A stretch of 64,000 nucleotides of DNA from Pseudolabrys sp. Lineage in GTDB: Bacteria > Pseudomonadota > Alphaproteobacteria > Rhizobiales > Xanthobacteraceae. The notes beneath the pieces are model-generated. The model saw nothing but the letters and a program-made list of their open reading frames with translations. It searched no databases and was not told where the DNA came from. Location: contig JALHRB010000005.1 of assembly GCA_022841665.1 (NCBI GenBank), forward strand, positions 1 through 64,000, given 5' to 3'. How positions within the stretch are numbered: position 1 is the first letter of the stretch; every line of letters begins with the position of its first letter. Positions 1 through 8,039 of the stretch are shown piece after piece. The position numbers and the translations under genes are program-made.

Positions 1-98
1 GGCGCCGGGGTCGCGGCGGGCGGGGTCTGCGCCAGGGCCGGGACAGCGCAAAGCACCAAAGCCAGTGCGACCGGTGCCGCAAGGCGGCTGCGAGACAT
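1..98 (-). CDS. Secreted protein, N-terminal fragment cut by the window edge
   Basis: This gene runs off the left edge on the minus strand and is absent from the ORF track because only 32 codons are visible. The visible start encodes MSRSRLAAPVALALVLCAVP, a typical Sec signal peptide: basic N-terminus, hydrophobic core, then a likely signal peptidase I site after ALAQ. The mature part begins TPPAATPA, a Pro/Ala-rich stretch common after export signals. A good ribosome binding site, GGAGAG, lies about 6 bases before the ATG. It is divergent from dapF with about 120 bp between the two starts. The function cannot be read from what is present. The start and signal peptide are confident; the family is unknown. 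Confidence 0.7.
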   Translation of the reverse strand, partial: MSRSRLAAPVALALVLCAVPALAQTPPAATPA

Positions 99-221
99 CA
101 CGGCTCTCCATTTTGCTTTTGCACGCGGCGACCCGACTCGCCCACAAAAGCCATTTTAGCACGCCACTTGGACAAACAGCGGCTATTCGCCATATAAACC
201 GGGCGGAAACCGGGCAAGATC

Positions 222-1097
222 ATGGGCGCGCTCGCCAACCAGTCCTTCGTCAAGATGAACGGCATCGGCAACGAGATCGTCGTCGTCGATCTGCGCACGC
301 GCGCCGAAAAGATCACGCCGGAAGAAGCGCGCGCCGCCGCCTCGCCCAAGGGCGCGCCCTACGATCAACTGATGGCGATCTATCCGCCGCGCACGCACGG
401 CACCGACGGCTTCATCCGCATCTTCAACAACGACGGCTCCGAAGCCGGCGCCTGCGGCAACGGCATGCGCTGCGTCGCCGACATCGTGGCGCGCGAGACC
501 GGCAAGGACGCGCTCACCTTCGAGACCACGGCCGGCATCCTCAATTGCTGGAAGGGCGCCGACGGCATGTTCACCGTCGACATGGGCGCGCCGCGCTTCA
601 AGTGGAACGAGATTCCGCTGGCGGAAGAATTCCGCGACACGCGCGCCATCGAATTGCAGATTGGCCCGATCGACAATCCCGTGCTGCATTCGCCCGCGGT
701 GGTGAGCATGGGCAATCCGCACGCGGTCTTCTGGGTCGACGACGTCAACGCCTACGACCTCGCCAAGTTCGGCCCGCTGCTCGAGAACCATCCGATCTTC
801 CCCGAGCGCGCCAACATCACGCTCGCGCACATCGTGACGCGCGAGCACATCGTCATCCGCACCTGGGAGCGCGGCGCCGGCCTCACCAAGGCCTGCGGTT
901 CGGCCGCCTGCGCGGCCGCGGTGGCGGCGGCGCGGCTCAAGCGCACCGAGCGCAAGGTGCGCGTGACGCTGCCGGGCGGCGAGTTGACCATCGAATGGCG
1001 CGCAAGCGACGACCACGTGCTGATGACCGGCCCGGTCGCGTTCGAGTTCGCCGGAAAGTTCGATCCGGCGCTGTTCGACAAGGCGGTGACGCCGTGA
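222..1097 (+). CDS. dapF: Diaminopimelate epimerase
   Basis: Converts LL-diaminopimelate to the meso form in the cytoplasm, the step before lysine and peptidoglycan cross-link synthesis. The 291-residue product has the family layout: an N-terminal [15 protein letters not shown] segment, a first catalytic cysteine in the ACGNGMRC loop near residue 85, and the second in [15 protein letters not shown] near residue 225. Both cysteines of the cofactor-free acid/base pair are present, so it should be active. The length is slightly above the usual 275-290. The stop codon overlaps the GTG start of mtaB (GTGA), which implies translational coupling. The dapF-mtaB-ftsY order is typical of Hyphomicrobiales. 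Identity is very secure. Confidence 0.97.
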   Translation: MGALANQSFVKMNGIGNEIVVVDLRTRAEKITPEEARAAASPKGAPYDQLMAIYPPRTHGTDGFIRIFNNDGSEAGACGNGMRCVADIVARETGKDALTFETTAGILNCWKGADGMFTVDMGAPRFKWNEIPLAEEFRDTRAIELQIGPIDNPVLHSPAVVSMGNPHAVFWVDDVNAYDLAKFGPLLENHPIFPERANITLAHIVTREHIVIRTWERGAGLTKACGSAACAAAVAAARLKRTERKVRVTLPGGELTIEWRASDDHVLMTGPVAFEFAGKFDPALFDKAVTP

Positions 1098-2320
1098 CCG
1101 TCGATGTCGTCACCTTCGGCTGCCGGCTCAACATCGCCGAGCAGGAATCCATCCGCCGCGCGGCGCAGGCCGCCGGCGCCGACGCCGTGGTGGTGAACAC
1201 CTGCGCGGTGACGGCGGAAGCCGTGCGCCAGGCGCGCCAGTCCATCCGCCGCTTGAAGCGCGAAAACCCTGAAAAGTGCATCGTCGTCACCGGCTGCGCC
1301 GCGCAGGCCGAGCCCGCGTCATTCGCCGCCATGCCGGAGGTCGACCGCGTGCTCGGCAACGAGGAGAAGTTCGAAGCGGCGGCCTGGGCGTCGCGCGACA
1401 AGGTCGCCGTCGGTGACATCATGGCGGCGAAGACGCTGCCGCCGCGCCCGGTCGAGCGCATCGCCGGCCACACGCGCGCCTTCGTGCAAATCCAGAACGG
1501 CTGCGACCACCGCTGCACCTTCTGCATCATCCCGTTCGGGCGCGGCAATTCGCGCTCGCTGCCGGCGCATGACGTGGTCGCGCAGGCGCGCAGGCTGATC
1601 GCCAACGGCTACCGCGAAATCGTGCTCACCGGCGTCGACATCACCAGCTACGGCAACGACCTGGCTGGCGCGCCCAGGCTAGGCGCACTGGTGAAGCGGC
1701 TGCTGCGCGAGGTGCCGGAGATCGAGCGCCTGCGGCTGTCGTCGCTCGACTCGGTCGAGGTCGATGCCGACCTGATCGATGCGCTCGCCAGCGAGCCGCG
1801 GCTGATGCCGCATCTGCATTTGTCGCTGCAGCACGGCGACGACCTCATCCTCAAGCGCATGAAGCGCCGCCACACGCGTGCCGACGCGGTTGCCTTTTGT
1901 GATCAGATCCGCCGCCTGCGTCCGGATATTGCTATCGCCGCCGACATCATCGCCGGCTTCCCGACCGAGACCGAAGACATGTTTGAGCGCTCGCTCGATC
2001 TCGTGGATGCCTGCGGGCTCGCCTCGCTGCACGTCTTTCCGTTTTCGCCGCGGCCCGGCACGCCGGCCGCGCGCATGCCGCAGCTCGACCGCGCGCTGGT
2101 GAAGGAGCGCGCCGGCCGCCTGCGCGAGAAGGGCGATGCCGCGCTGCGCCGTCATCTCGACGCCCAGGTCGGCGCGCGCCGCCGCGTGCTGGCCGAGATC
2201 GGCGGCGTCGGTCACACCGAGCAGTTTACGCCGGTGCGTCTTGCGACTCCGATTGCGCCCGGTACACTTCTCGACCTTGCGATTGCGGGACACGACGGGC
2301 GGCGGCTGCTGGCCGCCTAG
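1094..2320 (+). CDS. mtaB: tRNA (N6-threonylcarbamoyladenosine(37)-C2)-methylthiotransferase MtaB
   Basis: Radical-SAM enzyme that adds a methylthio group to t6A37 of tRNAs reading ANN codons. The ORF track begins it at base 65, but that extension is out-of-frame read-through across dapF. The real start is the GTG at 1094 that overlaps the dapF stop, giving 408 residues, the normal family length. The N-terminal UPF0004 domain starts [17 protein letters not shown] and holds three cluster cysteines (FGCRLN, NTCAVT, TGCAAQ). The radical-SAM triad is in CDHRCTFC near residue 138. A C-terminal TRAM-like region follows. It is coupled to dapF and probably in the same transcript. MtaB is preferred over MiaB or RimO because of the GCRLN signature. 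Confidence 0.93.
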   Translation: MTVDVVTFGCRLNIAEQESIRRAAQAAGADAVVVNTCAVTAEAVRQARQSIRRLKRENPEKCIVVTGCAAQAEPASFAAMPEVDRVLGNEEKFEAAAWASRDKVAVGDIMAAKTLPPRPVERIAGHTRAFVQIQNGCDHRCTFCIIPFGRGNSRSLPAHDVVAQARRLIANGYREIVLTGVDITSYGNDLAGAPRLGALVKRLLREVPEIERLRLSSLDSVEVDADLIDALASEPRLMPHLHLSLQHGDDLILKRMKRRHTRADAVAFCDQIRRLRPDIAIAADIIAGFPTETEDMFERSLDLVDACGLASLHVFPFSPRPGTPAARMPQLDRALVKERAGRLREKGDAALRRHLDAQVGARRRVLAEIGGVGHTEQFTPVRLATPIAPGTLLDLAIAGHDGRRLLAA

Positions 2321-2330
2321 GGAGAGCCAC

Positions 2331-2954
2331 ATGGGCACGAACGGGCACACGATCACCAGCATCGAGCAGCTCGAAGCGCTCTACGGCCAGCCTTCCGGCC
2401 CCGCCGTCGCCAAGGAAATCGACTACATCAGCGACGGATACCGCAAGCTGATCGAAGCGGCGCCCTTCGTCGCGATCGCGACCGGCGGCCCGGAAGGGCT
2501 CGACTGCTCGCCCAAGGGCGACGCCGCCGGCTTCGTGCGCATTCTCGACGAGCGCACGCTGGCGCTGCCGGACCGGCCCGGCAACAACCGCATCGACGGC
2601 TTCCGCAACATCCTGCGCAACCCGCACATCGCGCTTCTGTTTCTCATTCCCGGCGTCGGCGAGACGCTGCGCGTCAACGGTCGTGCCGAGATTTCCATCG
2701 AGCCCGCGCTGATGCAGAGCTTTGCGGTCAACGGCAAGCTGCCGCGCTCGGTGCTGGTCGTGCACGTCGAGACCATCTTCTTCCACTGCTCGAAGGCGAT
2801 CGTGCGTTCGAAGCTGTGGGACGAGGCGACCAAGATCGAGCGCAAGAGCCTGCCCTCGACCGGCACCATCATCGCCGAAGTGAGCAAGGGCAAGCTCGGC
2901 GGCGAGGACTACGACCGCGCCGCCCCCGAACGCATCCAGAAGATGCTGTACTAA
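2331..2954 (+). CDS. PPOX-class FMN-dependent flavoprotein
   Basis: A 207-residue protein of the pyridoxamine 5'-phosphate oxidase-like split-barrel superfamily, closest in pattern to the DR2398/MSMEG_1061-type subgroup. The middle part, with GPEGLDCSPKGDAAGFVRI, then LPDRPGNNRIDGFRNIL and a VNGRAEI strand, matches the FMN-binding barrel. The C-terminal VHVETIFFHCSKAI segment is typical of this subgroup. The true start is ATG 2331, ten bases after mtaB and preceded by GGAGAG; the longer ORF in the track is read-through from mtaB. It probably shares the dapF-mtaB transcript. The substrate is unknown. Pyridoxamine phosphate oxidation itself is unlikely, because PdxH has a different length and motifs. 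Confidence 0.82.
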   Translation: MGTNGHTITSIEQLEALYGQPSGPAVAKEIDYISDGYRKLIEAAPFVAIATGGPEGLDCSPKGDAAGFVRILDERTLALPDRPGNNRIDGFRNILRNPHIALLFLIPGVGETLRVNGRAEISIEPALMQSFAVNGKLPRSVLVVHVETIFFHCSKAIVRSKLWDEATKIERKSLPSTGTIIAEVSKGKLGGEDYDRAAPERIQKMLY

Positions 2955-2956
2955 AG

Positions 2957-3027
2957 CCGCTCGTCCCCGCGAAAGCGGGGACCCAGCGCTGGATTCCCGC
3001 TTGCGCGGGAATGAACGGAGTATGTGG
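2957..3027. repeat. Dispersed palindromic repeat, family A, copy 1
   Basis: Two adjacent hairpins: CGTCCCCGCGAAAGCGGGGA, then ATTCCCGCTTGCGCGGGAAT, joined by a short spacer and framed by CCGCTC and GAACGGAGT. About 70 bases are almost identical to copy 2 at 6011-6080. Related copies are at 8727-8816, 22384-22485 and, inside a gene, at 48162-48247. It lies between two convergent genes and could end transcription weakly, but no T tract follows. Confidence 0.85.
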
Positions 3028-3038
3028 CTGCGCTTGCG

Positions 3039-3734
3039 CTATTCACTCCCCTTCCACCCGCACTTTGCCAGCAACTCCCCCATATGCGCCGGCACCGGCG
3101 CGGCGATCGTCACCGGCGGCTTGTTCTTGGAGATCGGCACGATCACCTCGCGCGCGTGCAGGTGCAGCGTCGGCCCGCCGGTGCGCGGCGCGCTGCCGTA
3201 GATATTGTCGCCGACAATCGGGAAGCCCATCTCGGCGCAGTGCACCCGCAGCTGATGCGTGCGCCCGGTGATCGGCTCGAGCGCCAGCCACGCGTGGCCG
3301 CCGTCGCGTCCCATCACTTTCCACGTGGTCGCCGACGGCATGCCATGCGGGTCGGCCTTCATCCACCAGCCGCGCGTCTCGTCGCGTTTCGATAGCGCGA
3401 TGTCGATGCGGCCTTGCGCCTCGGCCGGCCCGCCTTCCACCACCGCCCAATAGGTCTTGCCGACCTTGCCCTGCTTGAACAGCTTTCCGAGCAGCGCCAG
3501 CGCCTTGCGGTGGCGCCCGAGCACCAGGCAGCCGGTGGTGTCGCGGTCGAGCCGGTGCGCCAGCGCAGGCGCCCGCGGCAGGCCGAAGCGCAGCGCGTCG
3601 AAATAGTCCTCGAACGCCTCCACGCCCTTCGGCCCGCGGTGCACGGGCAGGCCGGCCGGTTTGTCGATCACCAGCATCAGCCCGTCGCGGTAGAGCAGGC
3701 GCGCCTGCACCTCTTCCGGAGTCATCATCTTCAT
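3039..3734 (-). CDS. RluA-family RNA pseudouridine synthase
   Basis: Isomerises uridine to pseudouridine in rRNA or tRNA. The 231-residue protein contains only the catalytic domain, with no N-terminal S4 domain. The catalytic motif is HRLDRDTTGCLVLGR near residue 63, with the nucleophilic aspartate in RLDRDT. PAGLPVHRGP near residue 28 and TGRTHQLRVHCAEMGFPIVG near the C-terminus are further family signatures. The small size fits the RluA or TruC type rather than RluC or RluD, but the target base cannot be fixed from sequence. It is convergent with the PPOX gene and divergent from ftsY. Its start codon lies only a few bases from the family D repeat, so the repeat sits in its promoter region. 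Confidence 0.9.
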   Translation of the reverse strand: MKMMTPEEVQARLLYRDGLMLVIDKPAGLPVHRGPKGVEAFEDYFDALRFGLPRAPALAHRLDRDTTGCLVLGRHRKALALLGKLFKQGKVGKTYWAVVEGGPAEAQGRIDIALSKRDETRGWWMKADPHGMPSATTWKVMGRDGGHAWLALEPITGRTHQLRVHCAEMGFPIVGDNIYGSAPRTGGPTLHLHAREVIVPISKNKPPVTIAAPVPAHMGELLAKCGWKGSE

Positions 3735-3737
3735 TTT

Positions 3738-3843
3738 GTCATCCCGGGGCGGGCCGAAGGCCCGGACCCGGAATCCAGAGCAAAGCGCCGTGTCGCCCCT
3801 GGATTCCGGGTTCGCGAGCTTTCGCTCGCGCCCCGGAATGACC
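3738..3843. repeat. Dispersed inverted repeat, family D
   Basis: A 106-bp element starting GTCATCCCGGGGCG and ending CGCCCCGGAATGAC, so its ends are near-perfect inverted repeats. Internal hairpins include GGGCCGAAGGCCC, GGAATCCAG paired with CTGGATTCC, and CGCGAGCTTTCGCTCGCG. It fills the divergent gap between the RluA-type gene and ftsY. Elements of this GTCATCCCGG type are common between genes in Bradyrhizobium relatives. Any promoter role here is inferred from position only. Confidence 0.75.
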
Positions 3844-3889
3844 AGATGGGGTTCCTACACAGTCGGGGAACGGGTATCACGGGCGCCGC

Positions 3890-4819
3890 ATGAACGACAG
3901 CACACAAGGCCGGAGCTGGTGGCAGCGCCTGAGCGGGGGCCTGAAGCGCACCTCCTCACAGCTCGGCACCGCCATTTCCGACCTGGTCAGCAAGCGCAAG
4001 CTCGACGACGCCACGCTCGAGGACCTGGAACACGAGCTGATCCGCGCCGACCTCGGTCCGGCTTTCGCGGTCCGCATCGCTTCGGTGCTTGGCGAGGGCC
4101 GCTACGAGAAGGGCATCGCGCCCGACGAAGTAAAGCAAGTGCTAGCCGGCGAGATCGAGAGGGTGCTGGCGCCGGTGGCGAAACCGATGGAAATCACCAC
4201 GCGGCCCTTCGTCGTTCTGGTCTGCGGCGTCAACGGCTCCGGCAAGACCACTACCATCGGCAAGCTCGCCGCGCGCTTCCGCGCCGAAGGCAAAAGCGTG
4301 TTGCTGGTCGCCGGCGACACCTTCCGCGCCGCCGCCATCGAGCAATTGAAAATCTGGGCGCAGCGCACCGGCGCGTCCATCATGGCGCGCGCACCGAATT
4401 CCGATGCGGCGAGCCTCGCCTTCGAGGCCGTCACCGCCGCCAAGGCGCAAGGCGTGGAGGTGGTGCTGGTCGATACCGCGGGCCGCCTGCAAAATCGCGC
4501 CGAGTTGATGGGCGAACTGGAGAAAATCGTGCGCGTCATGCGCAAGGTCGAGCCGGCGGCGCCGCATGCGGTGCTGCTGGTGCTCGACGCCACCGTCGGG
4601 CAGAACGCGCTCAGCCAGGTCGAGATCTTCGGCAAGACCGCCGGCGTCACCGGGCTGGTGATGACCAAGCTCGACGGCACCGCGCGCGGCGGCATCCTTG
4701 TCGCCATCGCCGACAAGTTCAAACTACCGGTGCATTTCATCGGCATCGGCGAGGGCGTCGACGATCTCGCGCCGTTCACCGCGCGCGACTTCGCCCGCGC
4801 GGTGGTGGGATTGGAGTAG
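3890..4819 (+). CDS. ftsY: Signal recognition particle receptor FtsY
   Basis: SRP-receptor GTPase that docks ribosome-nascent chain complexes at the inner membrane for co-translational insertion. The 309 residues cover the N and G domains (NG core). The P-loop is [15 protein letters not shown] near residue 112, followed by the insertion-box region [12 protein letters not shown], then DTAGR near residue 197 and the [10 protein letters not shown] base-recognition/closing-loop motif near residue 258. The acidic A domain of Escherichia coli FtsY is essentially missing, which is usual in Alphaproteobacteria. The start codon follows a CGCCGC stretch with little Shine-Dalgarno character. It is followed after 7 bases by the septation protein gene, so the two are probably co-transcribed. 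Confidence 0.97.
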   Translation: MNDSTQGRSWWQRLSGGLKRTSSQLGTAISDLVSKRKLDDATLEDLEHELIRADLGPAFAVRIASVLGEGRYEKGIAPDEVKQVLAGEIERVLAPVAKPMEITTRPFVVLVCGVNGSGKTTTIGKLAARFRAEGKSVLLVAGDTFRAAAIEQLKIWAQRTGASIMARAPNSDAASLAFEAVTAAKAQGVEVVLVDTAGRLQNRAELMGELEKIVRVMRKVEPAAPHAVLLVLDATVGQNALSQVEIFGKTAGVTGLVMTKLDGTARGGILVAIADKFKLPVHFIGIGEGVDDLAPFTARDFARAVVGLE

Positions 4820-4826
4820 GACGCAC

Positions 4827-5393
4827 ATGGCCGACAAGAAGCAGATCAACCCCACCCTCAAACTGGTCCTCGATATCGGGCCGCTGGTGCTGTTCTTCGC
4901 CGCCAATGCGAAGTTCGGCATCTATGCCGCCACCGGTGCCTTCATGGCCGCGGTGCTGATCGCGCTTGCCGTCTCCTACACAATGACGAAGCACATCGCG
5001 GTGATGCCGCTGGTCACCGCCGTGGTCGTGCTGGTGTTCGGCGGTCTCACGCTGGTGCTGCACGACGAGCTGTTCATCAAGCTCAAGCCGACCATCATCT
5101 ACACCCTTTTCGGCGCCGTGCTGCTCGGCGGGATCGTCTTCCGCAAGCCGCTGCTCGGCATGGTGTTCGATTCAGTCTTCCATCTGACGGACGAAGGCTG
5201 GCGCAAGCTCACCTGGCGCTGGATCTGGTTCTTCTTCTTTCTCGCCGTCGTGAACGAGGTGGTCTGGCGCACGCAGTCGACCGATTTCTGGGTGAACTTC
5301 AAGCTGTTCGGCGTGGTGCCGCTCACCTTCGCCTTCGGCGCGCTGCAATATCCGCTGCTGATGCGCTATGCGCGCAGCGAGGACGACAAGTAG
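4827..5393 (+). CDS. yciB: Septation protein A / inner membrane protein YciB family
   Basis: A 188-residue integral membrane protein of the YciB/IspZ family, linked to cell-envelope synthesis and division-site integrity in E. coli and Shigella. About five or six hydrophobic helices are visible. Family signatures include LVLDIGPLVLFFAANAKFGI near the start, KPTIIYTLFGAVLLGG in the middle and FFFFLAVVNEVVWRTQSTDFWVNFK near residue 140. The ORF track shows a longer version beginning inside ftsY; ATG 4827, seven bases after the ftsY stop, is the natural start. The gene is convergent with ccmG, leaving only 12 bp between stops. The molecular activity of the family is still uncertain. Confidence 0.93.
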   Translation: MADKKQINPTLKLVLDIGPLVLFFAANAKFGIYAATGAFMAAVLIALAVSYTMTKHIAVMPLVTAVVVLVFGGLTLVLHDELFIKLKPTIIYTLFGAVLLGGIVFRKPLLGMVFDSVFHLTDEGWRKLTWRWIWFFFFLAVVNEVVWRTQSTDFWVNFKLFGVVPLTFAFGALQYPLLMRYARSEDDK

Positions 5394-5405
5394 TCGGCCC
5401 GCGGG

Positions 5406-5993
5406 CTATTTGCCCAGCGCCTTCTCGATTTCGGGCAGCAAAACGCGCTTGAGGTTGTCCGCCGTGATCGGCCCGACCAGCTTGTAGGCGATGCGGCCGT
5501 CGCGCCCGACCAGGAAGGTCTCCGGCACGCCGTAGACGCCCCAGTCGATCGACGCGCGGCCGCTCGCGTCCTGCCCGGTGGCCACGAACGGATTGCCGTA
5601 GCGGTTGAGGAAGCGCCGCGCGTTCTCGGCCGAGTCCTTGTAGTTGATGCCGACGAGTTGGATGCGCTTGTCCTTCGCCAGTTCGTCGATGAACGGCGCT
5701 TCGTCGTGGCATGGCACGCACCACGACGCCCACACGTTCACCAGGCTCACCGCGCCGTCGAACGTGGCGTTGGTGACGCCCGGCACCGGCTTGCCGTCGC
5801 GCGTCAGCCCCGGCAGCGGCGCCAGGTCGGTCGGCGGCACCGGCCGGCCGATCAGCGCGGAAGGAAGGCGCGAAGGATCGCCCGAGCCGAGCCGGAAGAA
5901 GAACAGCGCGGCAAGTGCCAGGAAGGCGGCGAGCGGCAGCAGCACGAGGATGGTGCGCCTATTTTTGCCCGACGTTCCGTCCGTCGAGGTCAT
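5406..5993 (-). CDS. ccmG: Thiol:disulfide interchange protein CcmG/DsbE
   Basis: Membrane-anchored periplasmic thioredoxin-like protein that helps reduce apocytochrome c before haem ligation. One N-terminal transmembrane anchor (TILVLLPLAAFLALAALFFF) is followed by a thioredoxin fold with the active site ASWCVPCHDEAPFI near residue 92. The acidic stretch and the GVYGVPETFLVGRDGRI cis-proline region typical of DsbE are present. The length of 195 residues is normal. It is the last gene of the minus-strand ccm set. A family A repeat lies between ccmD and ccmG, so a transcript from ccmC would cross it. Confidence 0.95.
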   Translation of the reverse strand: MTSTDGTSGKNRRTILVLLPLAAFLALAALFFFRLGSGDPSRLPSALIGRPVPPTDLAPLPGLTRDGKPVPGVTNATFDGAVSLVNVWASWCVPCHDEAPFIDELAKDKRIQLVGINYKDSAENARRFLNRYGNPFVATGQDASGRASIDWGVYGVPETFLVGRDGRIAYKLVGPITADNLKRVLLPEIEKALGK

Positions 5994-6010
5994 GGCGCGG
6001 CCCCATCAAC

Positions 6011-6080
6011 CGCTCGTCCCCGCGAAAGCGGGGACCCAGCGCTGGATTCCCGCTTGCGCGGGAATGAGCGGAGTATGTGG
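6011..6080. repeat. Dispersed palindromic repeat, family A, copy 2
   Basis: Almost base-for-base the same as copy 1 at 2957-3027: two hairpins, CGTCCCCGCGAAAGCGGGGA and ATTCCCGCTTGCGCGGGAAT, plus the same flank up to GAGTATGTGG. It lies in the ccmD-ccmG gap. The near identity of copies 3 kb apart suggests recent spread or gene conversion. Confidence 0.85.
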
Positions 6081-6096
6081 TGAACGCAGCGCATTG

Positions 6097-6258
6097 TTAG
6101 TCTTTGCGGGAGCGCCGCGTGACGCCGCGCTCCTCGAGATCGCCGAGGACACGCCGCTGCGATGCATAGTCGAGCACCACCCAGGCGATCAGCGCTGCCA
6201 CCACGAAGGCGGTCAGCGCGTAGGAAGCGATGATGAAATCGGCGTGCGGCCCGATCAT
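6097..6258 (-). CDS. ccmD: Heme exporter protein CcmD
   Basis: A 53-residue single-pass membrane protein that helps release holo-CcmE from the CcmABC haem-handling complex. It is hidden in the track as the tail of a spurious 541-residue ORF. The real start is the ATG at 6258, overlapping the ccmC stop by ATGA. The sequence MIGPHADFIIASYALTAFVV is the classic CcmD beginning, followed by one hydrophobic helix and the basic tail YASQRRVLGDLEERGVTRRS. The overlap with ccmC and the position before ccmG make the call secure despite the small size. Confidence 0.93.
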   Translation of the reverse strand: MIGPHADFIIASYALTAFVVAALIAWVVLDYASQRRVLGDLEERGVTRRSRKD

Positions 6259-6995
6259 GTGCCGGCCTCCGCCAATTGCTGCGCCTGCATCAATTGCATG
6301 GTGCGCACCCGCCGCCGCAATATCTCGTTGCGCATGGCGGCGAGATGCAGCGTCACGAACAGCAGCGAGAAGGCGAGCGCCATGATCAAGAGCGGCGTGA
6401 GGATCGAGGAATCGATGGTTGCGCCGCCCATGCGGAACACCGAAGCCGGCTGGTGCAGCGTGTTCCACCAGTCGACCGAGAACTTGATGATCGGCAGGTT
6501 GACCGCGCCGACCAGCGCCAGGATCGCCGCTGCGCGCGCGCCGCGGCCGGCATCTTCCGCGGTCCAGTACAGCGCCAGCACGGCGAGATAGAGCAGCAGC
6601 AGCACCAGCATCGAGGTCAGCCGCGCGTCCCACACCCAATAGGTGCCCCAGGTCGGGCGGCCCCAGAGCGCGCCGGTGACGAGGCAGATGAAGGTGAAGG
6701 CGGCGCCGATCGGCGCCGCCGCCTTGCCCGCGACGTCGGCGAGCGGATGCCGCCATACCAGGGTGCCGAGCGCGGCGACGCTCATCAGGCTCCAGCCGAA
6801 CATGCCGAGCCAGGCCGCCGGCACGTGCAGGAACATGATCTTCACCGTGGCGCCCTGCTGGTAGTCGTCCGGCGCGCCCATCGCGCGGTACAGCCCGACC
6901 GCGAACAGCAGCGCGGTGGCGGCCGCCAGCCACGGCAGCACGCGGTTCGCGAGCGTGAGGAATCGCGTTGGGTTGGCGAGGTCGATGATGGCCAT
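6255..6995 (-). CDS. ccmC: Heme exporter protein CcmC
   Basis: Inner-membrane haem-handling protein that passes haem to the chaperone CcmE. The 246 residues form about six transmembrane helices. The tryptophan-rich haem-binding segment reads RPTWGTYWVWDARLTSMLVL near residue 122, with the WVWD signature intact. Conserved histidines lie in the flanking periplasmic loops (FLHVPAAWLGM and WWNTLHQPASV). It overlaps ccmD by four bases. On the upstream side it is separated from ccmB by two genes of unknown function, which breaks the usual ccmABC order. A 22-bp tandem repeat lies upstream of the start. Confidence 0.95.
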   Translation of the reverse strand: MAIIDLANPTRFLTLANRVLPWLAAATALLFAVGLYRAMGAPDDYQQGATVKIMFLHVPAAWLGMFGWSLMSVAALGTLVWRHPLADVAGKAAAPIGAAFTFICLVTGALWGRPTWGTYWVWDARLTSMLVLLLLYLAVLALYWTAEDAGRGARAAAILALVGAVNLPIIKFSVDWWNTLHQPASVFRMGGATIDSSILTPLLIMALAFSLLFVTLHLAAMRNEILRRRVRTMQLMQAQQLAEAGT

Positions 6996-7032
6996 GGCGT
7001 TGAATTAACCGTCCTGCCCGCCTCAGCGCAAT

Positions 7033-7076
7033 CCCGCCGCGGGCTGGCTTTGGCCCCGCCGCGGGCTGGCTTTGGC
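7033..7076. repeat. 22-bp perfect tandem duplication upstream of ccmC
   Basis: CCCGCCGCGGGCTGGCTTTG plus GC occurs twice, end to end, at 7033-7054 and 7055-7076. Each copy contains the palindrome CCGCGG. It lies 38 to 81 bases upstream of the ccmC start on the minus strand. It may be a simple slippage product or a doubled operator. Confidence 0.85.
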
Positions 7077-7127
7077 AAAACGAGGATAGCCGGGGAATAG
7101 GGCCGTTTTTCGGCGCTCCGGGCGGCT

Positions 7128-7703
7128 TCAATTGCCGTTGGCCGGCTTCTTCAGCTTGACCAGCGTTTCGAGCCCGGCGCCGAAGTCGTTGCCGGCAAAG
7201 GAGCCGCGTTGCGCCTTGATGTACTGGTAGAACGTGACATAGAGCTCGCGGCCGCGCGCGTAGAACAAGTCGTAGGAGATCTGCGGGTCGCAGATGTTCT
7301 TGGCGGCGCAATAGACGACGCCGTCGAAGAAATCCATCACCAGGCCGATGTCGGTCTCGATCTTGTTGTTGCGCACGACCATCTGCATCGTCGCCGCCAG
7401 TTTTTCCTCGTCGCTGGCGGCATCGAAGATGTCCTGCGTATGATCGATGATGACCACGTTGATCTTCTTGCGATAGTCCGTGTACGGCGTGGTGTTGAAC
7501 TGGCGGAACAGCGCCAGCGACTGCTCGATCCGTTTTTCCTGTTTGGATTCGACGTATTGCAGGGTGGCGAAGACGATACCGGACACGACGGAAATAAAGC
7601 CGACGGCCTTGGCGGCCATCACCACAATCGGCGAATCCCACCATTTGTCCCCGGCGCTGCTCTGTGACGCTGTTTTCATATTTCTGGTGGGCTGCCTCGC
7701 CAT
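7128..7703 (-). CDS. Single-pass membrane protein of unknown function
   Basis: A 191-residue protein I do not recognise. After a short polar start (likely MARQPTRN or MKTASQSS eight residues later) there is one hydrophobic helix, IVVMAAKAVGFISVVSGIVF, around residues 26-45. A basic, probably cytosolic, helical domain follows. That domain contains FRQFNTTPYTDYRKKINVVI, an acidic AASDEEK stretch and FFDGVVYCAAKNICDPQI with two cysteines. The layout resembles DUF4760-type bacterial proteins with one anchor and a helical domain, but I cannot confirm membership. It follows the small secreted gene by 3 bases and both point the same way as the ccm genes. The pair interrupts the ccm set between ccmB and ccmC. 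Confidence 0.7.
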   Translation of the reverse strand: MARQPTRNMKTASQSSAGDKWWDSPIVVMAAKAVGFISVVSGIVFATLQYVESKQEKRIEQSLALFRQFNTTPYTDYRKKINVVIIDHTQDIFDAASDEEKLAATMQMVVRNNKIETDIGLVMDFFDGVVYCAAKNICDPQISYDLFYARGRELYVTFYQYIKAQRGSFAGNDFGAGLETLVKLKKPANGN

Positions 7704-7706
7704 CGC

Positions 7707-7985
7707 TTACTGAAGCGCGCACTGGGGAAGTTTTGGATTTTTTCTGCAGATGTCGATGACGTTCTGCAACGGCACGAGGGTCTTCGCGCCGGCGCTTTCC
7801 GTAGCCCGCTCCTTCTCGATGACGTCACGCGTGGTCTGCAGCTTCTGCTCGTACCGTTCCCGATCGAGCTTCTCGTTGCCCATCTGCGCCTGTGCAGGCG
7901 CGGCGATGGCAGCGATTGCGAACAGGGCAAGAGCGCCCCGGGCGAGGAATGCGCTTGTGACACGGCTCATCGCGCGTGCTCCCAT
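7707..7985 (-). CDS. Small secreted protein of unknown function with a C-terminal cysteine pair
   Basis: A 92-residue protein with a clear signal peptide (SAFLARGALALFAIAAIAAP, likely cut after AQAQ). An alternative start at MSRVTSAF, five residues in, would fit a signal peptide better. The mature part is charged and helical (NEKLDRERYEQKLQTTRDVI) and ends VIDICRKNPKLPQCALQ. The two cysteines are eight residues apart and may form a disulfide in the periplasm. No known family is evident. It precedes the membrane protein gene by 3 bases and follows ccmB by 54 bases. The ccm context and cysteine pair suggest, but do not prove, a link to periplasmic thiol or haem chemistry. Confidence 0.65.
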   Translation of the reverse strand: MGARAMSRVTSAFLARGALALFAIAAIAAPAQAQMGNEKLDRERYEQKLQTTRDVIEKERATESAGAKTLVPLQNVIDICRKNPKLPQCALQ

Positions 7986-8039
7986 GCGGCAGCGATGACA
8001 ATCCTATCAAGAGCTTATAGACGCTGCAACCGCAGGTCG

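Noticed and set aside
65-1093. N-terminal extension of the mtaB ORF
   Set aside because: Arg/His-rich out-of-frame translation of dapF; the GTG overlapping the dapF stop is the natural start.
2957-3027. Possible CRISPR or tRNA-like structure from repeated hairpins
   Set aside because: Copies are kilobases apart with no regular spacers and no cas genes; the hairpins do not form a cloverleaf or carry an anticodon arm.
6259-7722. 541-residue minus ORF ending in CcmD
   Set aside because: Only the last 53 residues are a protein; the rest is read-through antisense or out-of-frame to ccmC and the unknown gene.
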